Virus record (IMG/VR): IMGVR_UViG_3300030380_006721
Coordinates: 6,580-70,579 of that record
DNA length: 64,000 nucleotides
Origin: a virus
Direction: 5' to 3' (one strand)
Each line of letters begins with the position of its first letter. Positions within the stretch are counted from its first letter, which is position 1. This document shows positions 32,342-39,656 of the stretch, in pieces. The translations under genes were made by a program, and so were the position numbers. The notes beneath the pieces were generated by a model. The model saw only the letters and a list, made by a program, of their open reading frames with translations. It did no database searches and was not told where the DNA came from.

Positions 32342-32370
32342 AAAAAGGCTTGATATCGTCAGTCAAGCCT
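32342..32370 (-). terminator. Rho-independent terminator (minus strand)
   Basis: Read on the minus strand, a perfect eight-base stem AGGCTTGA/TCAAGCCT with a nine-base loop is followed by TTTTT. It ends the transcript of the two small genes upstream (32749 to 32376). Confidence 0.8.
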
Positions 32371-32375
32371 AGGTA

Positions 32376-32576
32376 TTACGTATGAAGTACGCACCCAATC
32401 GGTTTTTGAAGTTTAAGTTTTCGAATGAGTAGTGACCTCCGATCAAGGTTCTCTGGTTTAGCAAACCAAGAATCTTCCATTACAACTTCGATCACTCCTA
32501 AGGTCTGCTCGCAGGTCATGTGTGGAGCATGTGGAGCGTGGTGATGAGCAAGCATCACAAGAGCAAGTTCGATCAT
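32376..32576 (-). CDS. Small hypothetical protein
   Basis: This 66-residue protein has an N-terminal His-rich, hydrophobic stretch (LALVMLAHHHAPHAPHM) and then a helical acidic-basic region. The start overlaps the preceding stop by four bases, so it is coupled to the holin-like gene. Its function is unknown; position suggests lysis or membrane timing. Confidence 0.5.
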   Translation of the reverse strand: MIELALVMLAHHHAPHAPHMTCEQTLGVIEVVMEDSWFAKPENLDRRSLLIRKLKLQKPIGCVLHT

Positions 32577-32749
32577 TTTTTAGCAACCTTGGTGACGATT
32601 CCAGCGATCTTTTCAATAATTTTATAAAACTTTCCGTAGAGTTCGTCGTCCTTGGGAGTTGGTGTCATGTTGACGATTGCAAGAGCTAATAGGTGAGCTG
32701 CTCCTGCAATCCCAACGATTGCCTCCCAGTTGTTGAGTAGAAAAGCCAT
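32573..32749 (-). CDS. Small holin-like membrane protein
   Basis: 58 residues from the ATG at 32749. One hydrophobic segment (WEAIVGIAGAAHLLALAIVNM) is followed by an amphipathic basic helix (YKIIEKIAGIVTKVAKK). Single-segment proteins of this shape can be class III holins or pinholins. An in-frame open stretch upstream (to 32833) is not used in this reading because the promoter-like AT stretch lies there. Confidence 0.5.
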   Translation of the reverse strand: MAFLLNNWEAIVGIAGAAHLLALAIVNMTPTPKDDELYGKFYKIIEKIAGIVTKVAKK

Positions 32750-32767
32750 GGCAAAAAACCTATACAA

Positions 32768-32775
32768 TATAAATA
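32768..32775. promoter_or_regulatory. TATAAATA box in a divergent promoter region
   Basis: The 46 bases between the holin-like gene and the plus-strand gene (32750-32795) are very AT-rich (CTATACAATATAAATATACTC) and contain TATAAATA. Both genes can read away from this box, so it may serve as a divergent or late promoter. Confidence 0.35.
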
Positions 32776-32795
32776 TACTCCCAGACTTTAAACAA

Positions 32796-33083
32796 ATGCC
32801 TGCGATTCTTGAGGACGCTGTTAAGTCCATCATGAAAGAAAACCCGGATATGAAGAAAGGTGCTGCCTATGCGATTGCTACGAGCACACTTCAAAAATCT
32901 GGCGATTTAAAAAAAGGGACTGTTGAAGCGACTGAAAAAGGTAAGCGTCGCGGCGAGATGAGTAAAGCTACCCGAGCTAAAACACGGGCTAAAAAGTACA
33001 AAATTGAACGTAAAAAAGAGAAAAAAGGTGAGGCTCCCTCTCGCGACGGTCGTGACGAACGGAGCACTAGCGGACGGCTGTAA
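32796..33083 (+). CDS. Small basic protein of a common phage family
   Basis: 95 residues from ATG 32796 (an in-frame ATG at 32748 would overlap the divergent start). It has VKSIMKENPDMKKGAAYAIA, then TLQKSGDLKKGT, a pattern repeated in many phages. The rest is Lys/Arg-rich. The family has no established function; a role near DNA or capsid is plausible. The ATG of the next gene follows its stop with no gap. Confidence 0.6.
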   Translation: MPAILEDAVKSIMKENPDMKKGAAYAIATSTLQKSGDLKKGTVEATEKGKRRGEMSKATRAKTRAKKYKIERKKEKKGEAPSRDGRDERSTSGRL

Positions 33084-33689
33084 ATGCCGGAGTTCTTTTA
33101 TCCCGACATACAGCTCCCGAAAATCAAAAATTTTCCGGAGCCTGTAATCGATTATCTGGCACCATTATCACCTAATTACCCGGTGGTCTTGGTGCCTTCT
33201 TATCGCCCTGGTAAAGCTGCAGCGGTCTTGCCGAAAGAGACTCCCAAAGGACCGGTCCCTGAACAACCACCCACAAAATCTGTTGCAGAAAAGATCGTCG
33301 AAGATGTCGTGGAGGCGGTGCAGCCTGCTCTTGACTCACACACTACTGCGATAACTACCCTTCGAACTGACCTCAATCAGTTTGTCATTGAGGTAGAGGA
33401 AAAGGAGCTAGAAGCGTCTGAGGTGGTCAATAGCGTTTCTCTACCTGGTGGGATTGAAGTGCCAATCCCGAAACCTGAAATTCTTGTGGCGGCTGGAACA
33501 ACAGCGACGGTTTCTGTGGGAGCAACGCTCCTAGCGACTTCTGTATTCAAAAAATGTGTTTCAGCTTTTAAACCCGCTGTCAAACAAATTATTAATCGGG
33601 TGCAGAGGAAGCTTGGGAAGAAGCCGGTAAGTTGGAGTAGGCAGCGATTGGCACAACGTCGTCGCAAATCGCTGAATACGGTGAGTTAG
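33084..33689 (+). CDS. Pro-rich membrane-anchored protein
   Basis: This 201-residue protein has an N-terminal Pro-rich region (residues 1-65), a helical middle (65-120) and a hydrophobic segment near 133-153 (LVAAGTTATVSVGATLLATSVF), followed by a basic C-terminus. The gene ends over the convergent secreted-protein gene (98-base overlap). It may be a virion or entry protein; no family recognised. Confidence 0.5.
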   Translation: MPEFFYPDIQLPKIKNFPEPVIDYLAPLSPNYPVVLVPSYRPGKAAAVLPKETPKGPVPEQPPTKSVAEKIVEDVVEAVQPALDSHTTAITTLRTDLNQFVIEVEEKELEASEVVNSVSLPGGIEVPIPKPEILVAAGTTATVSVGATLLATSVFKKCVSAFKPAVKQIINRVQRKLGKKPVSWSRQRLAQRRRKSLNTVS

Positions 33690-34107
33690 GTCGTATCATG
33701 TACCCTGCTTCGTACATAGCAGTGCATTCTCTTATGCGAGTGAGCAAAATATCAACTCTTTTTTGTTGAATTTTTTTTCTACCAAGCTCTTTACAAATTT
33801 CTTGAACAGATCCGTCTAACGGAAGAGCAAAACTGATTTGAGCGCCATAATTTTCACTTCTTGAGTACTCTGGGTGAAAGCCAGACCCAAGATAAAAAGG
33901 TGTAAACACCACAGTGCCGCTATTGCAGTAGTGCCCACTTCCGAGTCCTTGTGTCGCGTAAGATCCTTGATTTATTTGTACCGCACTGTTTGTTACTGAG
34001 CCGGTTGAAGATGATTGAGGATTTGCGATAACTGTAGTCCCGTCATTGCTCTGTGCATAGACAGGACTACAGCCTAAAAATATTACTGAGAGAAGACACT
34101 TAAGGAC
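33592..34107 (-). CDS. Secreted protein without a canonical start codon
   Basis: About 171 codons are open; the true start is uncertain. Translation begins with YVLKCLLSVIFLGCSPVYAQS, a signal peptide, then a Ser/Thr/Asn/Gln-rich region (SSSTGSVTNSAVQINQGSYA) and a Cys-containing C-terminal domain. No ATG, GTG or TTG lies before the signal core in this frame, and it overlaps the end of the preceding ORF by 25 bases. Frameshifting or a rare start (ATA or ATC) is possible. Similar secreted proteins are familiar from cyanophages. Confidence 0.5.
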   Translation of the reverse strand, partial: VLKCLLSVIFLGCSPVYAQSNDGTTVIANPQSSSTGSVTNSAVQINQGSYATQGLGSGHYCNSGTVVFTPFYLGSGFHPEYSRSENYGAQISFALPLDGSVQEICKELGRKKIQQKRVDILLTRIRECTAMYEAGYMIRPNSPYSAICDDVVPIAAYSNLPASSQASSAPD

Positions 34108-34442
34108 GTAGTCGTAGATTCGGTTTCGATTGTCCGCTCTATGTCTTGAGTTTCGATAATCCCAGCTGCTCGAGTGACAACTTCCAGCTGCCAGTTTGTG
34201 GCCCCTGAGTTCATCGTGTAAGTCGTGCCCGTGGCCCCGATAGCTGCACTGGGCGTCACATTGTGACCCGTTATGCTGCTGTAAGCGCCTCCATACTTCT
34301 CGATTTCGATCGTCTCGGTGATCGTTTGTTCGGTGGTTGTGGTGCTGTTCATCGAGCCCTGAGTGAAGCCAGGTGCGCTTTGTGCGAAAGCCCCCAAAGG
34401 ACTGAAAAGGCTTAATAGAGTAAGCCATAAGAGTGTTTTCAC
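34083..34442 (-). CDS. Small secreted protein
   Basis: This 119-residue protein starts with GTG overlapping the stop of the two-helix membrane protein upstream. Signal peptide: LLWLTLLSLFSPLGAFAQS. The mature part is Thr/Ser/Glu-rich (STTTTEQTITETIEIEKYGG). It shares the operon with the membrane gene and the start-less secreted gene. It may be a periplasmic or outer-membrane component acting in lysis. Confidence 0.6.
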   Translation of the reverse strand: MKTLLWLTLLSLFSPLGAFAQSAPGFTQGSMNSTTTTEQTITETIEIEKYGGAYSSITGHNVTPSAAIGATGTTYTMNSGATNWQLEVVTRAAGIIETQDIERTIETESTTTSLSVFSQ

Positions 34443-34690
34443 GGCTTAGTTTTGGGTGTAGTATTCTCTTCTATTTTAGGTTCTTTTTGTTTCTTAATAG
34501 TATCGGTAGCACGACTCAAACCGTACCCAGCTAACGACCCAGAAAAAATCGAGGCGACGAAAGTTGGGTCCATTTTTTGAAAGTAACCCATATACGAAAG
34601 GGTTAGCAATGCCGCACTCCAGCCCAGCACTGAAACTTTTACGATTTCAGTCAGCCACTCGTAAGTTTTTTTGTTTTCATCGTCCGTCAT
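34439..34690 (-). CDS. Holin-like membrane protein
   Basis: This 83-residue protein has a short acidic N-terminus and two hydrophobic segments (about 18-33 VSVLGWSAALLTLSYM and 40-58 PTFVASIFSGSLAGYGLS), followed by a Lys/Pro-rich tail. This is class II holin topology. It is the first gene of a three-gene minus-strand group with two secreted proteins, so a lysis cassette is plausible. No sequence motif proves it. Confidence 0.55.
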   Translation of the reverse strand: MTDDENKKTYEWLTEIVKVSVLGWSAALLTLSYMGYFQKMDPTFVASIFSGSLAGYGLSRATDTIKKQKEPKIEENTTPKTKP

Positions 34691-34745
34691 GGCTGAGATT
34701 TTTACTCTCGTCTTATAAACTATAAGAGTTAACAGGGATTTGTAA

Positions 34746-34973
34746 GTGGCAGAAACTGCGAAGAAAAAACACCCTGAAAAATGGGCTAGAGCTAAAGCAA
34801 AAGCCCGAAAGAAAATGGGTGGTCACTCTGCACGTGCTATGCAGTTAGCTACAAAATACTACAAAGAAATGGGTGGAAAATATGAAGGTAAGAAATCTAG
34901 CAAAAACAAATTATCCAAATGGTCTAAGGAAGACTGGCAAACTAGAGAAGAGTACGAGAAGAAGAAAAAGTGA
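34746..34973 (+). CDS. Small Lys-rich protein
   Basis: This 75-residue protein starts with GTG and is Lys/Ala/Met-rich, with KLSKWSKEDWQTREEYE near its end. That tail and a YLPKAAW segment in the protein at 35683 occur together in one family in other phages, so this may be a split version. Function unknown, but such proteins are suspected of binding DNA. Confidence 0.5.
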   Translation: MAETAKKKHPEKWARAKAKARKKMGGHSARAMQLATKYYKEMGGKYEGKKSSKNKLSKWSKEDWQTREEYEKKKK

Positions 34974-35140
34974 ATTTGCCGAAGCAGCGGCGAAAGCTTC
35001 TGAGAATCGCAAAAAAAGCTCAAGAATGTATCAGTCGCGAGCAGGCTCAGAAACTGCTGAAGAAAACACGTAAAATATTTAAAAAGCTCGATAATTATGA
35101 ATCCAACCGAAGTAAAAAAAGAGAGCTTGACCAGCCGTAA
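34970..35140 (+). CDS. Small basic protein (overlapping neighbours)
   Basis: This 56-residue protein starts with GTG at 34970, overlapping the previous stop, and ends inside the next gene (44-base overlap). It reads MNLPKQRRKLLRIAKK then AQECISREQAQKLLKKTRK, a clean helical basic sequence. It is shorter than usual annotation limits but better protein than the competing frames here. Confidence 0.5.
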   Translation: MNLPKQRRKLLRIAKKAQECISREQAQKLLKKTRKIFKKLDNYESNRSKKRELDQP

Positions 35141-35693
35141 AGGAGGTTTACTGCTTGAAAAAAAGATAACGGAAGTCAACCGTAAGTGCCCTCTAGCCAC
35201 CGTTGATATCAAAGAAAACATCAAAAATAGAGATTGGACCACAGAAAACTATGGATATGGTCCTTTGAATCCTGCTGTACCTGATCCTGGTTTTTGGGAG
35301 AAAAAAGCAGAGCTTTGGAATACAGATTTAGAAACAGTAAAGACAGCTAGGTGCGGTAATTGCGCTGCATTCGATCAATCTGATGTCATTTTGGATTGTA
35401 TAGAAAAAGGTATCAACGAAACCAATGCAGCAGACCCACGAGAGGTGATGCAGTTGGCTGATTTAGGATATTGCCAGCTGTTCAAATTTAAATGTGCAGG
35501 TTCAAGAACCTGTGATGCGTGGCTTTTTGGAGGACCTATTCGGGATCAACAAAGACAGACCATGCCTGAGACTGAGGTAGAAAATGAGCTTGTCGAAATT
35601 GTTGGACAGTTGGACAAAGCTTCGCAGACACATAGAAACCAAGCTAATAGACTAGAAATGCTTAAAAACTCTCTTGGAGGTTATGGCCGATAA
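35097..35693 (+). CDS. Cys-rich protein with HiPIP-like cysteine pattern
   Basis: This 198-residue protein has RCGNCAAFDQSDVILDCIEKG near 83 and LGYCQLFKFKCAGSRTCDAW near 125. The CxxC...C...C..W layout is like that of small iron-sulfur proteins such as high-potential iron proteins, and is frequent in phage proteins of unknown role. The N-terminus is basic, the C-terminus acidic. Metal binding is likely; cluster type is not shown. Confidence 0.6.
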   Translation: MNPTEVKKESLTSRKGGLLLEKKITEVNRKCPLATVDIKENIKNRDWTTENYGYGPLNPAVPDPGFWEKKAELWNTDLETVKTARCGNCAAFDQSDVILDCIEKGINETNAADPREVMQLADLGYCQLFKFKCAGSRTCDAWLFGGPIRDQQRQTMPETEVENELVEIVGQLDKASQTHRNQANRLEMLKNSLGGYGR

Positions 35694-35898
35694 AGCAAGA
35701 GAAAAAGGACGCACAGAGCGATACCTGCCTAAAGCAGCGTGGGCCTCAATGTCGAAAGAAGAACGTAAAGCTACGGATGAAAAGAAGAAGAGAGCTACAC
35801 GAGGTAAACCTGTAAACACTCACGTATCCAACACTGAAAAAGCCAAACGGGCTGGCAAAAAAGCTCGGTCGTACAAAGCATCTAAAAACAATGGCTAA
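35683..35898 (+). CDS. Small basic protein
   Basis: 71 residues from ATG 35683, with GGAGG two bases before the start codon. Motifs: DKAREKGRTERYLPKAAW, MSKEERKATDEKKKRAT, then a Lys-rich tail. It belongs with the KLSKWSKEDW protein at 34746 as probable halves of one phage family. Its end overlaps the next small gene. Confidence 0.6.
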   Translation: MADKAREKGRTERYLPKAAWASMSKEERKATDEKKKRATRGKPVNTHVSNTEKAKRAGKKARSYKASKNNG

Positions 35899-36025
35899 AC
35901 AAGGACCATGCTGGGATGGTTATGTCCAGGAGGGCATGAAAAAAAGCAAAAAATCGGGGAAAATGGTGCCAAACTGTGTGAGAGCTAAGAAAAAAGCTCG
36001 GTCCTACAAGAAGTCAAAAAAATGA
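35891..36025 (+). CDS. Very small Cys- and Lys-rich protein
   Basis: This 44-residue protein (ATG at 35891) has GPCWDGYVQEGMKKSKKSGK followed by MVPNCV, a pattern (P.CW.GY...G.K.K.G..VPNC) I know from many phage small proteins. No function is established. Shares the overlap chain of small genes from 34746 to 36183. Confidence 0.55.
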   Translation: MAKQGPCWDGYVQEGMKKSKKSGKMVPNCVRAKKKARSYKKSKK

Positions 36026-36183
36026 CTGATCAATCTTGTCCGATGCCCTCTTCTGAAAAGAAAGAAGAGCCCAAAAAATTACATTTCAAAAGACCTCTGA
36101 CCATAGAGGAAGCTTTCTGGGAAGATCGTTGCGGTGATAATGGAGATCCGTCAGCTCCAGAGTGTTTGATCTACTGCGACTGA
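36022..36183 (+). CDS. Very small acidic protein
   Basis: This 53-residue protein starts at an ATG overlapping the previous stop. It has FWEDRCGDNGDP and ends APECLIYCD, a tail also seen in small cyanophage proteins. It overlaps the convergent minus-strand gene by 13 bases. Function unknown. Confidence 0.5.
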   Translation: MTDQSCPMPSSEKKEEPKKLHFKRPLTIEEAFWEDRCGDNGDPSAPECLIYCD

Positions 36184-36512
36184 TCAGTAGCTTTTTCATT
36201 TTTATCCTCATATAGCTCATAGGAGTAGCCCATCACTCCTCCTAGGGGTTCGTTGTGATTATCCTCGAAAAAATAAATTCCTTGAATTTTGGGTCGAAAA
36301 GTTTTAGCTTCCTCAGTATCCCAGTGCTCATGTAAATTTTCTACGTCTTCGTCTATCTCTTTTAGAACCAGTTGAGTTCTGAATTCACACCAATCATCAC
36401 GACAGTACATTCGTGTCCGAGAAATCCAAACGTTTTTTCTCAAATCAGGCCGTAAGCGGATTAAAAACTCAGTGAACTCATAAACCGCAGCGTTGAATTT
36501 GTTGTACCGCAT
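36171..36512 (-). CDS. Hypothetical protein
   Basis: This 113-residue protein has an N-terminal helix, basic strand (SRTRMYCRDDWCEF) and acidic C-terminus. It lies alone on the minus strand between plus-strand clusters. No family recognised and no membrane segment. Confidence 0.5.
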   Translation of the reverse strand: MRYNKFNAAVYEFTEFLIRLRPDLRKNVWISRTRMYCRDDWCEFRTQLVLKEIDEDVENLHEHWDTEEAKTFRPKIQGIYFFEDNHNEPLGGVMGYSYELYEDKNEKATDQSQ

Positions 36513-36590
36513 TATGTTATTGGAAATAAATCAAATCTAACCCATAGCCTTAGATACTAAAATAAAGGTAATCAATGATGTTTTGCTCAA

Positions 36591-36992
36591 ATGGCTCAGG
36601 TCACTTTCAATCGTGAGCTGGGAGCTAATCCAGCCGGTATCACTCGTTTTGCTCAATACCGCACCGAGGATGGTGGTAACGTCGTAGTCAACTCGACAAT
36701 TGAAGACACCTCTGAGGGATCTGAGAAAAGAGCTGACAAGCACGGCGTCACTTCCAGTGCTACCGGAACAGGCACTGTCACTCTTCAGGCCGGTTCTCAA
36801 AATGTAGGTCGTGTTTATATCCGAAGCGGTATCAATGGAGAGGTTTTAGGAGAAGTCCATTCTCCCAAAATTTCTAACCGTACGGATGTCTCCTTCACAT
36901 TCAGCGTGGGAGCGTCAATCGAAAACTTTCTGTACGTAGAGAAAACCGATCGCTCTCCCTGCGTTTATCGAGTGACATATACCGCTGCTTGA
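36591..36992 (+). CDS. Beta-rich hypothetical protein
   Basis: This 133-residue, Gly/Ser/Thr/Val-rich protein has VGRVYIRSGINGEVLGEV near 74 and SFTFSVGASIENFLYVEK. It lacks cysteines except one near the end. It looks like a structural subunit or adhesin; the ATG follows a stretch without a strong ribosome site. Family unknown. Confidence 0.5.
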   Translation: MAQVTFNRELGANPAGITRFAQYRTEDGGNVVVNSTIEDTSEGSEKRADKHGVTSSATGTGTVTLQAGSQNVGRVYIRSGINGEVLGEVHSPKISNRTDVSFTFSVGASIENFLYVEKTDRSPCVYRVTYTAA

Positions 36993-37023
36993 TTCTAAGA
37001 TTCAAGCACACGAGGTTTTCTTA

Positions 37024-37179
37024 GTGACCAACCCAAACGCATGGGAATGTGTCTTAGCTAGGAAAATTTTAGAAGCATTGGAGGAGGGAGGTAAAACTTC
37101 CTCCTCTTATTATGTTTCTACGGAAGAGACGGTCAAGGCTTGTGAAAAACAAGAAACTGACTTTAGTGACACTGAGTGA
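37024..37179 (+). CDS. Very small acidic protein
   Basis: This 51-residue protein starts with GTG (TTAGTGACC). It has ARKILEALEEGGKTSSS and an acidic tail. A GGAGGGAGGT/CTTCCTCCTC inverted repeat lies inside the coding region and could form a hairpin that affects translation of the following gene. Low-confidence small gene. Confidence 0.4.
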   Translation: MTNPNAWECVLARKILEALEEGGKTSSSYYVSTEETVKACEKQETDFSDTE

Positions 37180-37342
37180 TTTATTTTTGTATCTTGTTTA
37201 CGCAGTTGATTTAAGCTCTCGTAGTTTCACTTATTTGTTTAATTCTTTACTAAAAAGTGCCTTGTTGATGTTGTTAATAACGTTCACGTTTGCCAAAATT
37301 AATCGGAAGCGGAGCGACCATGAATCGCCGGGAAGCGGATAA
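37166..37342 (+). CDS. Possible small membrane protein
   Basis: 58 codons starting with GTG at 37166, overlapping the previous stop and the next start by 23 bases. It has LYLVYAVDLSSRSFTYLF and SALLMLLITFTFAKI, two hydrophobic segments, with a basic end. It may be a real membrane protein or a chance frame in an AT-rich spacer. Confidence 0.35.
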   Translation: MTLSDLFLYLVYAVDLSSRSFTYLFNSLLKSALLMLLITFTFAKINRKRSDHESPGSG

Positions 37343-38129
37343 GCATCCCTTGTTGGGCCAGTCTCTGCTGGCGAAACACGATACTTGGTTGACCAAGGTG
37401 CCTCTTGAGCACTCAGAACTTCTTCCTGAGGAAAAACTTTTTGTCTCTCGAGGGTCAGCCTGGGAGTGGTCTCAAATTATTGTGACCGCAGGTGAGCACC
37501 TCAGAGAAGTCCGTCTAGTCGCAAACCCAAATACTGCGTGGTATTTCTATGCTCCCCATTGGAAAGTAATCAATGACGAAGAGCAAAAAACTTCTTATAA
37601 TCCAAATCACCACATACAACTAAACGCACCGTATATAAAGAACTTATCCGACGAAGACAAAACTTACTTTTCAAGTGCTTGCTTTACCCTTGTAGACACT
37701 CTGGAATGCAGTGATGTATCCGGCGAAGAATACATCGATTTAGTTCTTGAGAACGGGGAGCCCACAGAAGCATGGGTTCAGCTCAAAACTCTGGATCAAT
37801 GTGGACTACATGCAGAGTTTCGTCAAGATGGTGATTGGGGAGATATCGAAGAGCTTCTATTTTCAGGAGTCCCTGTGCCAATGGGGATTTTGCACCACGG
37901 TCCTTTTGAAAATCCCACAGGGACGGGTCATTGGATAGTTGCTGTGGGAGTGACAAAGGATCGAGAATGTTTGATCGTTCACGATCCACTAGGTGATCTT
38001 GACCTTGTAGAGGGAGTATATGCTTCAGAGCACGGTGCATTTCAAAAGTATTCAAAACACTACCTTGCATCTCGTTGGATGGTTGAGAAAGGGTATAGTT
38101 CAGGTTGGTATATCAAAGTAAAACCGTGA
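37320..38129 (+). CDS. C39-like peptidase, probable cell-wall hydrolase
   Basis: 269 residues from ATG 37320. Residues 10-60 are a small beta domain of the SH3-like type frequent in cyanobacterial and phage hydrolases (TWLTKVPLEHSELLPEEKLF). Residues 125-260 form the peptidase: ACFTLVDTLEC with the candidate catalytic Cys, GTGHWIVAVGVTKD with the His, and VHDPLGDLDLVEG with the Asp. It is a good endolysin or virion hydrolase candidate. The next gene starts four bases before its stop. Confidence 0.6.
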   Translation: MNRREADKHPLLGQSLLAKHDTWLTKVPLEHSELLPEEKLFVSRGSAWEWSQIIVTAGEHLREVRLVANPNTAWYFYAPHWKVINDEEQKTSYNPNHHIQLNAPYIKNLSDEDKTYFSSACFTLVDTLECSDVSGEEYIDLVLENGEPTEAWVQLKTLDQCGLHAEFRQDGDWGDIEELLFSGVPVPMGILHHGPFENPTGTGHWIVAVGVTKDRECLIVHDPLGDLDLVEGVYASEHGAFQKYSKHYLASRWMVEKGYSSGWYIKVKP

Positions 38130-38311
38130 CCCCTTCTGATATTTTCGAAACTTGGGACATCGAACAAGAGAATCGCAAAGCCTTGTTTATAAATTTTTTG
38201 TATCAAAAATCAGGTCGCACGAACGGCCTTTACACAGGTTTGTGGGAGGAGTGGTGTAAAGAAGCAGGTCAGAAGCTTCGTGACGCGCACTTCAACGACG
38301 AGAAAAACTGA
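38126..38311 (+). CDS. Small hypothetical protein
   Basis: This 61-residue protein starts with GTG overlapping the previous stop (GTGA). It has TPSDIFETWDIEQENRKAL and SGRTNGLYTGLWEEW, a helical pattern I recognise from small cyanophage proteins next to hydrolases. It is coupled to both neighbours. Function unknown. Confidence 0.55.
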   Translation: MTPSDIFETWDIEQENRKALFINFLYQKSGRTNGLYTGLWEEWCKEAGQKLRDAHFNDEKN

Positions 38312-38703
38312 TGGCTACACAACATACAGATCAATCCATCAGAAATGCTCAACGCAGGTTCGCTCCTGTGTTCAAAGCTTTCTTACAGCAATGGCCCACG
38401 CAACACGAAAGGGTCAAGTTTGCAGAGGAGGCTTGCGGAACCGACTGGATCGGTTCACATTCTTGTGGCTTTGATAGTGAGTCCAGTTGCGTTGTAAATT
38501 GGGCCTCTGATAAAACCAAAATTTCTTTGATGGGTCCTCGCTTTTACGTCGCCGTCGAGGAGATGAACAAAGCTGCCTTTGAGCAAGGTTTTACTCCAAT
38601 CACATTCAGAGACTATGGAGACGATGTTTTACCTACTGCCTCTGATTTTTGGGCTGCGTTTCACGGACTAGGCGCACCAATTTGTTTTGTAATCGCACAA
38701 TGA
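38311..38703 (+). CDS. Hypothetical protein
   Basis: This 130-residue protein starts at the stop of the previous gene (one-base overlap). It has IGSHSCGFDSESSCVVNWAS with three nearby cysteines and a helical N-terminus. No family recognised. It ends 7 bases from the convergent minus-strand gene. Confidence 0.5.
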   Translation: MATQHTDQSIRNAQRRFAPVFKAFLQQWPTQHERVKFAEEACGTDWIGSHSCGFDSESSCVVNWASDKTKISLMGPRFYVAVEEMNKAAFEQGFTPITFRDYGDDVLPTASDFWAAFHGLGAPICFVIAQ

Positions 38704-38709
38704 ATTTTA

Positions 38710-39372
38710 CTAAGGACCTACACCTGTTCCATACCCCTTAGGCACAGAAAATTCTACGTCGAAAGGAGCGGGTTCAGTCAAACGCATATTTATATAAGCT
38801 CTCAAAAATGAAGAGGGGTCTCCCAACATACCAGCCAAACCTCTGACCATTGCTTCAGGGACTTCTCTTGATTCTTTATATTCAAACTCTTCTGTCTCTG
38901 GGTTATATTTTTTCTTCTGCATAGACGGACTTTCAAACTCATTCCTAAGGTCATAAGTGTCTCTTACGGTATAGCGGTCACCTTCGTCAAATACGTTGTA
39001 TCGACCTAAAGAATATCTGTAGGGAGCACCTTCAGGATTTTTATCGAAGGGTGTTGGTTTACCAAAAGCTGGTGGTAATGTGTCTACTCCCGGCACTAAG
39101 TACTGTTGTTGATAAGGAGTAACAGAAATTACGTCACCTTCTTGCGTGGGTCTATCAGTCCCTCTGCTTCTCAAAGCATTCATCACTGCTTGACGTTTAA
39201 ATTCGTCAGTGAACTCTAAATTCTTATTACCGGTGCCTGTCACATATCGATAACCTAAGTTGATAGCTGGAGGCAGTTGGTTGAGTATTTCTGGCTGAAC
39301 AGGTGTGCCTCCAAAAGGTAAAACACCTTTGAGAGCTTTATCTACACGCCTGTAATATTCTGGAAAACCCAT
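38710..39372 (-). CDS. Hypothetical, possible virion protein
   Basis: This 220-residue protein is Tyr/Pro/Arg-rich with no membrane segment. Features include PPAINLGYRYVTGTG, TPYQQQYLVPGVDTLPPAFG and PEGAPYRYSLGRYNVFDEGD. Its position next to accessory genes and Gln/Tyr composition resemble other virion-associated proteins. Family unknown. Confidence 0.45.
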   Translation of the reverse strand: MGFPEYYRRVDKALKGVLPFGGTPVQPEILNQLPPAINLGYRYVTGTGNKNLEFTDEFKRQAVMNALRSRGTDRPTQEGDVISVTPYQQQYLVPGVDTLPPAFGKPTPFDKNPEGAPYRYSLGRYNVFDEGDRYTVRDTYDLRNEFESPSMQKKKYNPETEEFEYKESREVPEAMVRGLAGMLGDPSSFLRAYINMRLTEPAPFDVEFSVPKGYGTGVGP

Positions 39373-39419
39373 AAGTTTAGTAAGCCTTTCTTCATTGTAC
39401 TTGTCTGTAGACTTAATCT

Positions 39420-39656
39420 ATGGCTGATCGCGATTACAAAAAAGAATACAATGACTACCACGCTAAAGAGGGTCAAAAGAAACGTCGTGCTGCGCGTAAC
39501 AAGGCTCGTCGACATATGGAACGGGCTGGCAGAGTATCTCGGGGAGACAGAAAAGAAGTCGACCACAAGGACTACAATCCGGAGAACAACAACGCTTCGA
39601 ATCTTCGGATAGTGGATAAAACCACCAACCGCAGGAGACAGCCCAAACGACAATGA
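39420..39656 (+). CDS. Small HNH-like nuclease
   Basis: This 78-residue protein has EVDHKDYNPENNNASNLRIV, the catalytic part of an HNH fold (DH...N.P.N....NL), followed by TTNRRRQ. The N-terminal half is Lys/Arg-rich. The zinc cysteines of typical HNH nucleases are missing, as in other small phage members. It overlaps the next oxygenase by four bases. Confidence 0.8.
   Translation: MADRDYKKEYNDYHAKEGQKKRRAARNKARRHMERAGRVSRGDRKEVDHKDYNPENNNASNLRIVDKTTNRRRQPKRQ

Noticed and set aside
34108-34428. N-terminal half of a 278-codon minus-strand frame
   Set aside because: This part is the out-of-frame shadow of the secreted 119-residue gene (His/Arg-rich, poor protein); only the part after about 34107 reads like a protein.
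34873-35073. 66-codon frame opposite/alongside the tiny genes
   Set aside because: The competing frame starting with GTG at 34970 gives a clean basic helical protein and couples to its neighbours.
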